Shown here in pieces: positions 1 through 6,134 of a DNA stretch of 33,001 bases. Location: IMG/VR virus record IMGVR_UViG_3300009640_000003, positions 1 through 33,001 of that record. The stretch is one strand, 5' to 3'. Position numbers and translations under genes: made by a program. The notes beneath the pieces are model-generated. The model made no database searches and was not told the origin of the DNA. It saw nothing but the letters and a program-made list of their open reading frames with translations. The DNA is from a virus. Positions within the stretch are counted from its first letter, which is position 1, and every line of letters starts with the position of its first letter.

Positions 1-90
1 AGGGTTTGCGAATGGCGCGTGTAGTCGACCCCAGGCATGCGCAGCGTGGCCGGCGACGCCGGCGCCTTGGTTACACCCCGCCGCGGCATC
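1..90 (-). CDS. Start of an unidentified gene, cut by the left edge
   Basis: Reading leftward, an ATG at 90-88 overlaps the stop of the preceding zinc-ribbon gene (TGATG) and the frame stays open to the window edge. Only about 30 codons are visible, beginning MPRRGVTKAPASP, basic and proline-rich. The same frame is also open upstream to an ATG at 191 with a plausible AAGGA site, so a longer start cannot be excluded. No family can be assigned. Position after terminase and the zinc-ribbon run would fit an HNH nuclease or portal-side gene, but nothing visible proves it. Confidence 0.3.
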
Positions 91-226
91 AGTGAGCCCG
101 CTCTCGGGGCTTCTGGAGCTCGGATGCAGCGACCGTCCAGCTGCAGGCCGCCTGGTGCGGCTGGCCAGGCGCGGCGCCGCACCCAGGACATGGCTGGCGA
201 TCCTTACGCAGCGCCCCGGCTTTCAC
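89..226 (-). CDS. Small zinc-ribbon protein, 45 aa
   Basis: This short frame was found by hand. It starts at a GTG (226-224) inside the end of the preceding gene and stops with TGA at 91-89. An in-frame TTG twelve bases upstream is an alternative start. The protein carries CPGCGAAPGQPH followed by a further Cys four residues later, a one-sided zinc-knuckle pattern frequent in short phage and soil-bacterial proteins. Its stop overlaps the next ATG, so it looks like part of a coupled cistron chain. Function unknown. A competing frame (ATG at 191) covers the same DNA but has a less protein-like composition. Confidence 0.45.
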   Translation of the reverse strand: MKAGALRKDRQPCPGCGAAPGQPHQAACSWTVAASELQKPRERAH

Positions 227-416
227 TGGTTTCTGCAACTGCCCTGGTTTCTGCATCAATCGCCCCTTTCTTCCCGTCCAGCACCTGGGCGAGACTGAGC
301 ACCTGAGAGTGGCACCGCGGGCAGGAGCCAGAATCGTTGCTCACCGTTTGGCAGTCCGGCTCCGCGCAAAGGAACGCAGATTGAAGGTTCATTTGAACGA
401 GCGCTTCGTGGACCAT
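204..416 (-). CDS. Zinc-ribbon hypothetical protein, 70 aa
   Basis: The protein has four cysteines arranged as a zinc ribbon, CAEPDCQTVSNDSGSCPRCH, followed by a short Leu/Val-rich helix and a polar tail. The ATG at 416-414 overlaps the stop of the upstream frame (TGATG). A GTG one codon earlier (419) is possible. Small proteins of this 'C..C, ndsgsCPxC' layout are common hypothetical proteins in high-GC soil bacteria and their phages (family resemblance from memory, no search done). It sits in a run of similar zinc-binding cistrons behind TerL. The partner (DNA, RNA or protein) is unknown. Confidence 0.6.
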   Translation of the reverse strand: MVHEALVQMNLQSAFLCAEPDCQTVSNDSGSCPRCHSQVLSLAQVLDGKKGAIDAETRAVAETSESRGAA

Positions 417-559
417 CACCGCTCCCTGGGGCGCGCCTCGCGCAGGATGATCGATGTCGTCGCCGTATCCGAGAATCGGCTGCCCATGCGCATCTGCACT
501 GCAAAACCGGACCGACCGCCCGCCATGGCCGCCTCGATCATTTTCCGGCGAAGCGCCAC
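416..559 (-). CDS. Possible small cistron, about 47 aa
   Basis: This frame fills the gap between two better supported genes. The likely start is the GTG at 559, giving VALRRKMIEAAM; an ATG at 541 is the alternative. The stop TGA at 418-416 overlaps the ATG of the next gene, which argues for use. No cysteines, no membrane segment and no recognisable motif are present. The same frame is open further upstream (to 688), but that would overlap the preceding zinc-ribbon gene by about 120 bases. The coding call rests mainly on packing and overlap. Confidence 0.3.
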   Translation of the reverse strand: MALRRKMIEAAMAGGRSGFAVQMRMGSRFSDTATTSIILREARPRER

Positions 560-569
560 GATCGATCTT

Positions 570-767
570 TCACGTCGCGCGTTCGAGCGCTCGAACTGCC
601 CCCGCAAGGGCCTGTGCCTGTGCATTTCGTTCCTCCTCGGCCGCAACCCTTGCGACCAGCTTTCTGAAGCATCGAAGGCAGAGGTCATGATCGCGCCGAG
701 CCCGGAGCGGCCGCAATTTCCTGGTCAGAAACAGCGCCCGGCGACGGCACTCGGAACATCGGGTCAT
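570..767 (-). CDS. Small zinc-binding protein with Cys4 pattern, 65 aa
   Basis: The protein begins MTRCSECRRRALF and has a second CLRC pair about 25 residues later, giving a C-x2-C...C-x2-C zinc site. A charged, probably helical tail (AAEEERNAQAQALAG) follows. The ATG at 767 directly abuts the TAG of the upstream gene, so the two are probably translated together. It belongs to the cluster of small zinc-ribbon proteins downstream of TerL. Such proteins often bind nucleic acid, but the function is unknown here. Confidence 0.55.
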   Translation of the reverse strand: MTRCSECRRRALFLTRKLRPLRARRDHDLCLRCFRKLVARVAAEEERNAQAQALAGAVRALERAT

Positions 768-998
768 CTACCACCTCTGCTGAAACTTCCCGATCGACTT
801 TCCCCGGCCGCGCTCCTCGTTCCATCCCCGGCTGCGCACCAGGCGCTCGGCCTCGGCGTCCAGTTCGTCATCTTCGTTGAATCGCTCCCAGGCAAGCCCG
901 CACGAGTTACACTGCCGGGAACGATCGCCAGTCTTGACAGCCAGCGCGCCGCACCGCGGGCATTCCGCCAGATCCTCCGTAACGATGACCCGGCTCAT
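768..998 (-). CDS. Zinc-ribbon protein, 76 aa
   Basis: It carries a clear rubredoxin-knuckle type zinc ribbon near the N-terminus, AECPRCGALAVK then RQCNSCGLAW, with four cysteines in C-x2-C/C-x2-C spacing. A charged C-terminal half rich in Glu and Arg follows. The start ATG overlaps the preceding stop as ATGA (995-998), so it is the next cistron after the 995-1213 gene. Zinc ribbons of this kind are typical nucleic-acid or protein docking modules. No enzymatic domain is present. Confidence 0.65.
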   Translation of the reverse strand: MSRVIVTEDLAECPRCGALAVKTGDRSRQCNSCGLAWERFNEDDELDAEAERLVRSRGWNEERGRGKSIGKFQQRW

Positions 999-1213
999 TG
1001 AATCCGCGCCGGCCGAACCGACTGCACAAGCCGCCGGCGTAGCTCGTCCTTGATCAATTCGAACATCTTCTGAGCGTCCAAACGCTCCTGCTCCGGCCCC
1101 CGCTCGAACTTCCGGTAGTGCGCCTTGCAGACAGCCTTCATCCGTACAAGCTCCTCATCGGAGTTTCTGGCCAGCATCGCCGGGATTTCTGCCCACACGG
1201 TCACTTTCCACAC
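995..1213 (-). CDS. Hypothetical helical protein downstream of TerL, 72 aa
   Basis: The frame is open from 1291, but that would start inside TerL. The first start after the TerL stop is a GTG at 1213, giving VWKVTVWAEIPAMLARNSDEE; an internal ATG (1177, MLARNSDEELV) is an alternative. The body is charged and predicted helical (MFELIKDELRRRL). The single Cys/His pair (KAVCKAHYRKF) is too little for a zinc site. The stop overlaps the next ATG as ATGA. Function unknown. Confidence 0.55.
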   Translation of the reverse strand: MWKVTVWAEIPAMLARNSDEELVRMKAVCKAHYRKFERGPEQERLDAQKMFELIKDELRRRLVQSVRPARIQ

Positions 1214-1250
1214 GTTACACCCGGGCCGCCCTTGACGCAAGCATAGAAAT

Positions 1251-2699
1251 CTATGCTTCTGGCCGCGGTTTCCCGCATTTGAAGCATACATTTCCCTCCC
1301 AGACCACCGATCCGCACTCGCACTGATCGCGGTTCCCGCCGGCCAGGTTGATCCGCGGCGCCTTCGGGGCTTCGGGCGATTTGGACCCCTCGTCCTTCAC
1401 GAAGCCAGCCCAGCCGCTCGAGCCTTCCGCCAGTTCGGTCATTGCCCAGACCATCGCATCCATCCTATCCGGCGAGTGTTTGTCAGTTTTTGGGTTCCAG
1501 TTCGTCATTTGATCTTCAAGCGTAGCGAACATCCCATGGTGATGAACCCGTCCTTGCTCGTAAAGCGCAGAAACAGGCTCGGCGCGCACCGCCTTCCCGC
1601 GGCTGGCGGTCACCTTTTTGTAACTTAAGTTACTGTCCTGGTGGCGCAGCAGCGCCTCGATCATGTCGCCGCCGTTGTTCGCCTCGCCCACCAGCCGATC
1701 GGCGCCCAGGCGATGGTAGAGCCGGGCGGCCTGCTTCGCCGCCTCGTCGGGAGTGTAGATCCCGCTTTCGTCGGCCAAAATGTAGAAGTGAGCCGGGTCG
1801 CGGCCGTCCTGACCGGCGGCAATAATGCCCCACTCGTCCGACTCCTCGTTCGAAGTCGTCGCCGGATCCATGGCAACCACGATCCGGAATAACGGCGGCA
1901 ACTTCGTAACGCGCCCGCCCTCGATGTGCTCCATGTGAAAAAGGGCATCCGGATTGTCGTCGAGCACCTCGGCGAGTAGTTCCTGACGGCCGAGCCGCGT
2001 ATTTTCATACCTGGTGATGATCTTCGAGTAAAAGCCTGGGGCAAGATTTGAGCGGTTCTCATAGGTAGTGCCGCGCGTGATGGCCACGGTCGGCGTTTCA
2101 CCTTGGCTCGCTGCGATTAGGGTGCGGATCAGCTTCGTTGGCCTGGGCGTCGTCGTGGCAATCGTTTGGGGATTGGTCCCGAGTCGCAGACCAAACTGCG
2201 CCTGGTCCCACGCGTCGACATCGTACTGCCATGAGGCGGGTTCGTCACACCACAGTTTTGTGTGTTGCTTGCCGCGCAGCCGATCCGGTTCCTGGGCTGT
2301 AAAAAGCAATGAACGCGCGCCGTTTGGCCAGTCCAGCCGGCGTTTCGATACTCGGTACTTTGGGCGCTCGTCGCGCGGGCAAACAGCCAGGATGCCCGAC
2401 TCCCCCTCAACCATGACGTCTCGAAGATCGTCGGCTGTGGGCGCAACCAGGTTGACGCGATTAAAACCGTCTTTGACCCATTGTCGGACGTTCTCTGCGC
2501 CCACGCGGGATTTTCCATATCCTCGACCCGCGAGAACGAGCCAGGTGGCCCAATCCCACGCGGGGGCCAGCTGATTGGGCCGCGCACTGAGCTGCCAGTC
2601 GAAACGCAGCGCGTAGAGTTCCTGGTCCGAAAGCCGAGCGAGCCGCCTACTGAACTCTTTTTGCTGCCGAAGTTGGTCCAGTACCGAGTAGCTTGCCAA
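1251..2699 (-). CDS. terL: Terminase large subunit (packaging ATPase-nuclease) with C-terminal zinc ribbon
   Basis: This is the motor that pumps phage DNA into proheads and cuts concatemers. The 482-aa protein shows a Walker A loop AGRGYGKS (about residues 57-64), a Walker B LWCDE (149-153), and a TTT coupling-type motif (IATTTPRPTK, about 180-189). A RNase H-like nuclease domain follows, with acidic residues in VVAMDPATT (D278), LVGEANNGGDM (E339, D345) and DRMDAMVWAM (D411, D414). Length fits the Terminase_6C/COG5323 type. Unusual is a terminal zinc ribbon, C460, C462, C472 and C475, after a Pro/Ala linker. The start lies within the 3' end of terS (53-base overlap), indicating coupled translation. 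Confidence 0.95.
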   Translation of the reverse strand: MASYSVLDQLRQQKEFSRRLARLSDQELYALRFDWQLSARPNQLAPAWDWATWLVLAGRGYGKSRVGAENVRQWVKDGFNRVNLVAPTADDLRDVMVEGESGILAVCPRDERPKYRVSKRRLDWPNGARSLLFTAQEPDRLRGKQHTKLWCDEPASWQYDVDAWDQAQFGLRLGTNPQTIATTTPRPTKLIRTLIAASQGETPTVAITRGTTYENRSNLAPGFYSKIITRYENTRLGRQELLAEVLDDNPDALFHMEHIEGGRVTKLPPLFRIVVAMDPATTSNEESDEWGIIAAGQDGRDPAHFYILADESGIYTPDEAAKQAARLYHRLGADRLVGEANNGGDMIEALLRHQDSNLSYKKVTASRGKAVRAEPVSALYEQGRVHHHGMFATLEDQMTNWNPKTDKHSPDRMDAMVWAMTELAEGSSGWAGFVKDEGSKSPEAPKAPRINLAGGNRDQCECGSVVWEGNVCFKCGKPRPEA

Positions 2700-3057
2700 T
2701 CAGTTCCTCACGGTCGACCTCGGGAATCAGTGGGCTCTCGTCTTTGCCGGTAAGCTCATGACGATCCTTCTGCCCGAGCAAATTCTTGCCCAGCCACACC
2801 AGCATGGTCCGGTCGCCCTTCATGGCCATTTCGAACTGCTTTCTGCGCAACGAGGACATGCACTTCTGCCGGCCAATCGCGAATGCCTTCGCGTAATTTC
2901 TGTAAATTGTGTCGGCTGAGCATCCAAACACAGCGGCGCAGTCCTCCTGCGTAAGGCCCTTCATCGCCATGATCTGGATCATACCGGCGTTCAAGACCTT
3001 TTTCGGCGCACCAGCACTTTTATGGGAGTCCGCAAAATTCTGCGGTTTATTTTTCAT
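2647..3057 (-). CDS. terS: Terminase small subunit-like DNA-binding protein
   Basis: This 136-aa protein sits immediately upstream of and overlaps TerL. Its N-terminal half has a helix-turn-helix: GMIQIMAMKGLTQEDCAAVF then GCSADTIYRNYAKAF. The second half has RRKQFEMAMKGDRTMLVWLG, a segment characteristic of TerS-like packaging proteins ('mLiwLGKnlLGqkD'). TerS recognises phage DNA and feeds it to TerL. The HTH, the LGKNLLGQKDRHEL segment and the position together make the call fairly safe. The C-terminal 30 residues are charged and may contact TerL. Confidence 0.85.
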   Translation of the reverse strand: MKNKPQNFADSHKSAGAPKKVLNAGMIQIMAMKGLTQEDCAAVFGCSADTIYRNYAKAFAIGRQKCMSSLRRKQFEMAMKGDRTMLVWLGKNLLGQKDRHELTGKDESPLIPEVDREELIGKLLGTGPTSAAKRVQ

Positions 3058-3078
3058 GTTTCCACCGGCGAGAGTCCG

Positions 3079-3861
3079 TTACGCTGTGACTTGCTCGAGA
3101 TCGGCCTTCAGCTGCGCCACATCGAATCCACCCGGCGAGCCCTTCGCGCTCAGCCAGTCGTTGCTCAAGAGCGCATGCGCCTCGTCGCAATACTCGTTCC
3201 AAAAATCCAGCGTCATCTGCTTTGGGGCACCCCAGGTGATGCAGGTAAAGCCGTAGGCGTCGTACTTCGGAACATAAACGCAATGGCCGCCCCAGCTGCC
3301 CGGCTCGGCATCAGGGTCGTCAGGCGAACCCACGTCCCATATATCCTGACTTTGGGCGGTGATGGGTAGCGCCAGGCCGATGTAAACGCCGCCAAAAAGG
3401 CTGATTGCCTGCCTGACTTCCTCGAGGTTCGATGGGTGGGGATCCGCGAACGCCGCGAGCTGGTGCCCGACAAGGCCGTTCCTCCGCCAGGCATTGAGCA
3501 CGTCCAGTTCCACGCCGCCCTGGTCGGTCGAAGGGTAGAACGGAACGTAACCGTCCCATTTCTCGTAGGCCCCCTCGATCAGGTCGTCGGGAAGCGTGAC
3601 CATCCTGCCCAGATTCGCGGTCCAGACCTGCACGGCGTGCGCACAGGCGGAGATGGTGCAACAGCCGAGACCTTCGGCAAGCCGGGGCGGATTGGCCGGA
3701 TCCGGCCCGTTCAGCATCATGCCCCATTCGGTGATGCCCTTCATCCAATCGACGGCGACCGGCGGCGGCTCAAGAGCCTGGGTGTAACGGGCGAGCATCA
3801 GTTGGCGCGAATCGTACCTGATGGACCGCCGCCCGAGCTTCATCCGTGAATGGTCGACCAT
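3079..3861 (-). CDS. Papain-like cysteine peptidase candidate, 260 aa
   Basis: I chose the ATG at 3861 (MVDHSRMKLGRRSIR), preceded by GGGG; the frame is open a further 18 codons. Visible motifs fit a papain-type fold: GLGCCTISACAHAVQVW (Cys67/68, nucleophile region), then GGHCVYVPKY (His193), then ITWGAPKQM (Trp210-Gly211). The order Cys, His, aromatic/Gly is that of C1-like peptidases. There is no signal peptide or membrane segment. It lies between the lysis-like genes and terS. Roles could be cleavage of a host or virion protein, or a peptidase-derived structural role. Activity is not proven, because the Asn/Asp of the triad cannot be placed securely. Confidence 0.6.
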   Translation of the reverse strand: MVDHSRMKLGRRSIRYDSRQLMLARYTQALEPPPVAVDWMKGITEWGMMLNGPDPANPPRLAEGLGCCTISACAHAVQVWTANLGRMVTLPDDLIEGAYEKWDGYVPFYPSTDQGGVELDVLNAWRRNGLVGHQLAAFADPHPSNLEEVRQAISLFGGVYIGLALPITAQSQDIWDVGSPDDPDAEPGSWGGHCVYVPKYDAYGFTCITWGAPKQMTLDFWNEYCDEAHALLSNDWLSAKGSPGGFDVAQLKADLEQVTA

Positions 3862-3945
3862 GGTTACCCCACAAAAAAGGATCGCGCGGGCCCCGAGCTG
3901 CAACCCATCTGGCATGCAGTTAGTGCCATGACCCGCACGAACTTG

Positions 3946-4515
3946 TTAAGCTGGCTTTTTTCCCGTGACTGCCAGCCACTGGATCTCGAACTGCTTTTTG
4001 ATGTCGGCGGCCCGGATGGCGCCCCGCCGGAGGTTCTTCGAAAGCGCCGGCGGTGGGCTGGCGGGCGGCGGCGTGGCCATGTGCCGGAGAGTGGCCTGGG
4101 CCGCCGAAACCACCGGGGGTACCGCATTCGGGTCGATGGTTTCGATGATCGTGGCCACCGTCGAGAGAATAATGCTCACAGCCAGCGCCTCGAGACCCGT
4201 AAGGCCGCCCGCGAGCCCAGCGAAGCTGCTGATGCCCTTGGCGAGATCCTGAAGCACCTGGACGACATCCTGCGACGGCGTGCCGGGCACCCAGGCGTTC
4301 ACGGCCGCAACGGCCGCGCTAAAGGCCGTCGTGATCGAAACCGGAACGCTCTTTCCGAGCGAATTCTCGAAGTCCATCCATGCAGCCGACATTTCGCGCA
4401 AAAGCGCGGAAATTGTCGCCTGGTCGTTGCAGCCCGCGAACAGCGTGAGGATGCCGATCGCCATAGCAGCGCCGCCCAGCTTCACGGCGGATTTCAACAA
4501 GGTTCTGCGGTTCAT
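3946..4515 (-). CDS. Tat-type lipoprotein in the lysis region, 189 aa
   Basis: The start is the ATG at 4515. The N-terminus MNRRTLLKSA matches a twin-arginine motif, followed by a hydrophobic stretch and a lipobox LFAGC (Cys29), so the mature protein should be lipidated. The rest is Ala/Val-rich and helical, with a Gly/Ala/Leu-rich hydrophobic region around residues 90-125, and ends in a Pro-rich linker and a basic tail. It follows GH108 and the 30-aa membrane peptide. An outer-membrane spanin-like or envelope-protecting role is possible, but it is far larger than typical o-spanins. No family recognised. Confidence 0.65.
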   Translation of the reverse strand: MNRRTLLKSAVKLGGAAMAIGILTLFAGCNDQATISALLREMSAAWMDFENSLGKSVPVSITTAFSAAVAAVNAWVPGTPSQDVVQVLQDLAKGISSFAGLAGGLTGLEALAVSIILSTVATIIETIDPNAVPPVVSAAQATLRHMATPPPASPPPALSKNLRRGAIRAADIKKQFEIQWLAVTGKKPA

Positions 4516-4529
4516 AGGTTTCTCTCCTG

Positions 4530-4622
4530 TCAAAGCATACGCTTGGTGTCCAGGTAGAGCGCAACCGCAAAAAGCGCGCCCAGCCCGAATAAAAGCCCGA
4601 AGCCGATCTCGACATCGCTCAT
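4530..4622 (-). CDS. Single-membrane-span peptide, 30 aa
   Basis: This small frame was found by hand between the muramidase and the lipoprotein. The translation MSDVEIGFGLLFGLGALFAV continues to ALYLDTKRML: a short acidic N-terminus, one hydrophobic span (about residues 6-23) and a basic end. Its ATG overlaps the GH108 stop as ATGA (4619-4622), good evidence for coupled translation. Next to an endolysin, this could be a minimal holin, pinholin or releasin-like peptide; that role is inferred from context only. Confidence 0.6.
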   Translation of the reverse strand: MSDVEIGFGLLFGLGALFAVALYLDTKRML

Positions 4623-5119
4623 TTTCGCGCCCTCGCGATCCAAGCCTCGACGTCCGGACCGCCGAGCGAAATGTAAAAGTCAACGCGCAGGGATTTGAAC
4701 GTGCCCACCAGGGCGACCTGGTTCAATGCCTGCGCTGCGGCGACCGTGAGCGGCCCCCAAGCCTCGTCCACCTCGAGCTTCGCGCCGAGCGCGTTACAGG
4801 CCCGCTGCAGGAGCCGGATGCCATCGCCTCCCGAGTTGACCTCGGCGTCCATCACGCGCATGGCAATCGGGTTATCAAGCCGGGAGAGCCAGGCATTCCA
4901 ATACGTTTTCTGGTAGAACGCCTGGACGGCCGGCGCGCGCTGGGAGACAGGGATCTCAAACACTGCTTCGAAATCCTCGGGAAAGGCCACGCTGTTGATG
5001 CCGGAGATGGCCAGCGCCAAAGGGTCCGTTTTGGTCGGATCGGGCTCCGTCTGGTACCGGGGCGGGTTATAGTCCTCGTTCGCCAGCACGAAGGCATAGC
5101 AGACCGGGAAATCAGCCAT
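4619..5119 (-). CDS. GH108-family N-acetylmuramidase (endolysin)
   Basis: The ATG at 5119 (MADFPVCYAFVLANEDYNPP) is chosen because it sits just at the end of the upstream gene. The 166-aa protein resembles GH108 'secretion activator/zliS' muramidases: a catalytic Glu15 in LANED; a substrate region PDPTKTDPLALAISGINSVA; an AVQAFYQKTYWNAW helix; and a C-terminal peptidoglycan-binding part with LLQRACNALG and VDEAWGPLT. It would hydrolyse the glycan backbone of murein to release progeny. It has no export signal, so it needs a holin. Neighbours are the 30-aa membrane peptide (ATGA overlap) and a lipoprotein. The active-site region deviates from the classical HEGGY motif. Confidence 0.8.
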   Translation of the reverse strand: MADFPVCYAFVLANEDYNPPRYQTEPDPTKTDPLALAISGINSVAFPEDFEAVFEIPVSQRAPAVQAFYQKTYWNAWLSRLDNPIAMRVMDAEVNSGGDGIRLLQRACNALGAKLEVDEAWGPLTVAAAQALNQVALVGTFKSLRVDFYISLGGPDVEAWIARARK

Positions 5120-5318
5120 TCGCGGCCTTCCTTTCGAGATCCGCACATGCCCGGCATCGGGTGCGATCGTGCCCATCGGCCTGGTGGCGCCTCAGAGCCT
5201 CCTCAAGCGAGCCGGCGTCGCACCGAAGCCTGAGACCCCGGACAATGTCGCCATGGAGCCGCTGCTTCGGATCCAGTCCCCAGCGCGCGTGATTAGACGA
5301 CGACGCCCTCAATCCCAC
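5112..5318 (-). CDS. Small CxxC protein upstream of endolysin, 68 aa
   Basis: A GTG start at 5318 overlaps the end of the upstream gene (ATGTGG...TGA region). The protein is basic, has one Cys in the middle (LRLRCDAGS) and a C-terminal RCRACADLERKAANG, so a small zinc site with nearby His residues (RRHQADGHDRTRC) is possible. The stop lies eight bases past the endolysin ATG. It is hypothetical and called from packing, overlap and the Cys/His pattern. Confidence 0.5.
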   Translation of the reverse strand: MGLRASSSNHARWGLDPKQRLHGDIVRGLRLRCDAGSLEEALRRHQADGHDRTRCRACADLERKAANG

Positions 5319-5464
5319 ATGGACCCCCGCTGAAGATGCGGCCCGAACTCCTTCATACAGGCCCCACAGGCGCCGGATCGACTGTCAGCATATTTAACAT
5401 TGTGCTGAGGGCAGCGCCCGCGGAAGAACCGCCAAAGCCAACGAAGGGCATAAAAAACGTCCAT
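5309..5464 (-). CDS. Small CxxC protein, 51 aa
   Basis: It begins with the ATG at 5464, overlapping the TAA of the preceding gene (TAATG). The N-terminus MDVFYALRWLWRFFRGRCP is aromatic and amphipathic, possibly membrane-associated. It is followed by a Cys/His group (RCPQHN, SGACGACMKEF) resembling a zinc knuckle. It is the second cistron of the leftward operon. Function unknown; very short cistrons like this often escape annotation. Confidence 0.5.
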   Translation of the reverse strand: MDVFYALRWLWRFFRGRCPQHNVKYADSRSGACGACMKEFGPHLQRGSMWD

Positions 5465-5679
5465 TATTGCGGCGCCTCTCCGGCCGGGATGGCCCGCCGG
5501 CGCGCTTCCCGGTCCCGACGCTTTGTCCGACAGTCCTTGCAAAGCGTCGGCTTGCGCTTGCCGACCTGGGCGGCAATGGGATTCAGCCCACAGTCGCGGC
5601 AAAGCCCCTGCTTCACCAGCTTTTGACGCCTGGCCAGCAGCGACTTCTGGACCGCGGCGAGCTGTGCTTTTGTAGCCAT
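5464..5679 (-). CDS. Small basic zinc-binding protein, first gene of the leftward operon
   Basis: The frame is open upstream to 5940, but the ATG at 5679 (MATKAQLAAVQKSLLARRQK) is the sensible start because it leaves the divergent control region free. The 71-aa protein has CRDCGLNPIA and CKDCRTKRRDREARRR, a C-x2-C pair repeated about 20 residues apart, followed by a strongly basic tail. That suggests a zinc-stabilised nucleic-acid-binding protein. As the first gene of the leftward transcription unit, facing the operator-like repeat, a regulatory role is conceivable but unproven. Confidence 0.65.
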   Translation of the reverse strand: MATKAQLAAVQKSLLARRQKLVKQGLCRDCGLNPIAAQVGKRKPTLCKDCRTKRRDREARRRAIPAGEAPQ

Positions 5680-5763
5680 GGACGGCAGTATACCCCAAAA
5701 GTGCCAAGCATTGTGGAAAAATAATGCTTGCGTTTGTGTGGAACTAAGCGCAATGTGGAAAAC
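5680..5763. promoter_or_regulatory. Divergent control region with inverted repeat and TGTGGAA boxes
   Basis: These 84 bases separate the leftward and rightward arms and are AT-richer than their surroundings. They hold a perfect 8-bp inverted repeat, CAAGCATT at 5705-5712 and AATGCTTG at 5723-5730 with a 10-base spacer, a typical operator layout. They also hold three TGTGGAA boxes (5712-5718, 5737-5743, 5754-5760). On the minus strand TATACT (about 5688-5693) could be a -10 element for the leftward operon. On the plus strand TTGCGT and CAATGT are 17 bases apart. Promoter assignments are tentative. Confidence 0.55.
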
Positions 5764-5943
5764 ATGACCAGCATTGAAATTCTCGAAGTCAACGCCGGCA
5801 AGCGCAACGAACCCGAGGCCGCAGCCATCGTCCTGTTGCACGCCGCGGAAGCCTGCCACAACCAGGAGGCGATCAACATTCTCGCCGAGCTGCGCTTCGA
5901 CCTGATGCACAACCGGATGAAAAACCCAGGAGCCAAACAATGA
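5764..5943 (+). CDS. Hypothetical early protein, 59 aa
   Basis: First gene of the rightward arm. The ATG at 5764 directly follows the third TGTGGAA box; the frame is open 12 codons further upstream, but that would start inside the control region. The product is a small, probably helical protein (AAAIVLLHAAEACHNQEAIN, ILAELRFDLMHNRM) with no recognised domain. Its stop overlaps the next start as ATGA (5940-5943). Immediate downstream position from the operator suggests very early expression. Confidence 0.6.
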   Translation: MTSIEILEVNAGKRNEPEAAAIVLLHAAEACHNQEAINILAELRFDLMHNRMKNPGAKQ

Positions 5944-6131
5944 AAATCACCACGCTGATCGCTTCTCTTTTCCTCGGTTACGTGGCCCTCTGCTGGGCAG
6001 GCTGGGAGATCATCCGGAAGACGAAAAAGGACGCCGCGTTCGCCAAAGCCCTCTACGCGAAATACCACACGCCGCTGCTTTCCGCGGCCGAGATCGCCGA
6101 GCTGCACGCCTCGCGCTGGATGGGAGACTAA
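5940..6131 (+). CDS. Small membrane protein, 63 aa
   Basis: The N-terminus MKITTLIASLFLGYVALCWA forms one hydrophobic span (about residues 5-23) followed by a basic cytoplasmic-type segment (IIRKTKKDAAFAKALYAKYH), so it is probably N-out and single-pass. The final residues are mixed (EIAELHASRWMGD). Coupled to the upstream gene by ATGA. Early phage membrane peptides often alter the host envelope or block superinfection; that would be a guess here. Confidence 0.6.
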   Translation: MKITTLIASLFLGYVALCWAGWEIIRKTKKDAAFAKALYAKYHTPLLSAAEIAELHASRWMGD

Positions 6132-6134
6132 GCC

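Noticed and set aside
309-1001. 230-codon open frame on the plus strand near the left edge
   Set aside because: Antisense to several overlapping zinc-ribbon genes with proper couplings; composition not protein-like.
4689-4705. tRNA-like T-arm fragment (GGGATTTGAAC)
   Set aside because: No matching acceptor or anticodon arms around it, and it lies inside the endolysin gene.
5686-5706. Possible sigma-54 promoter (TGGCAC) on the minus strand
   Set aside because: The required GC element of the -12 region is not at the right distance (GGGTA instead of TTGCA).
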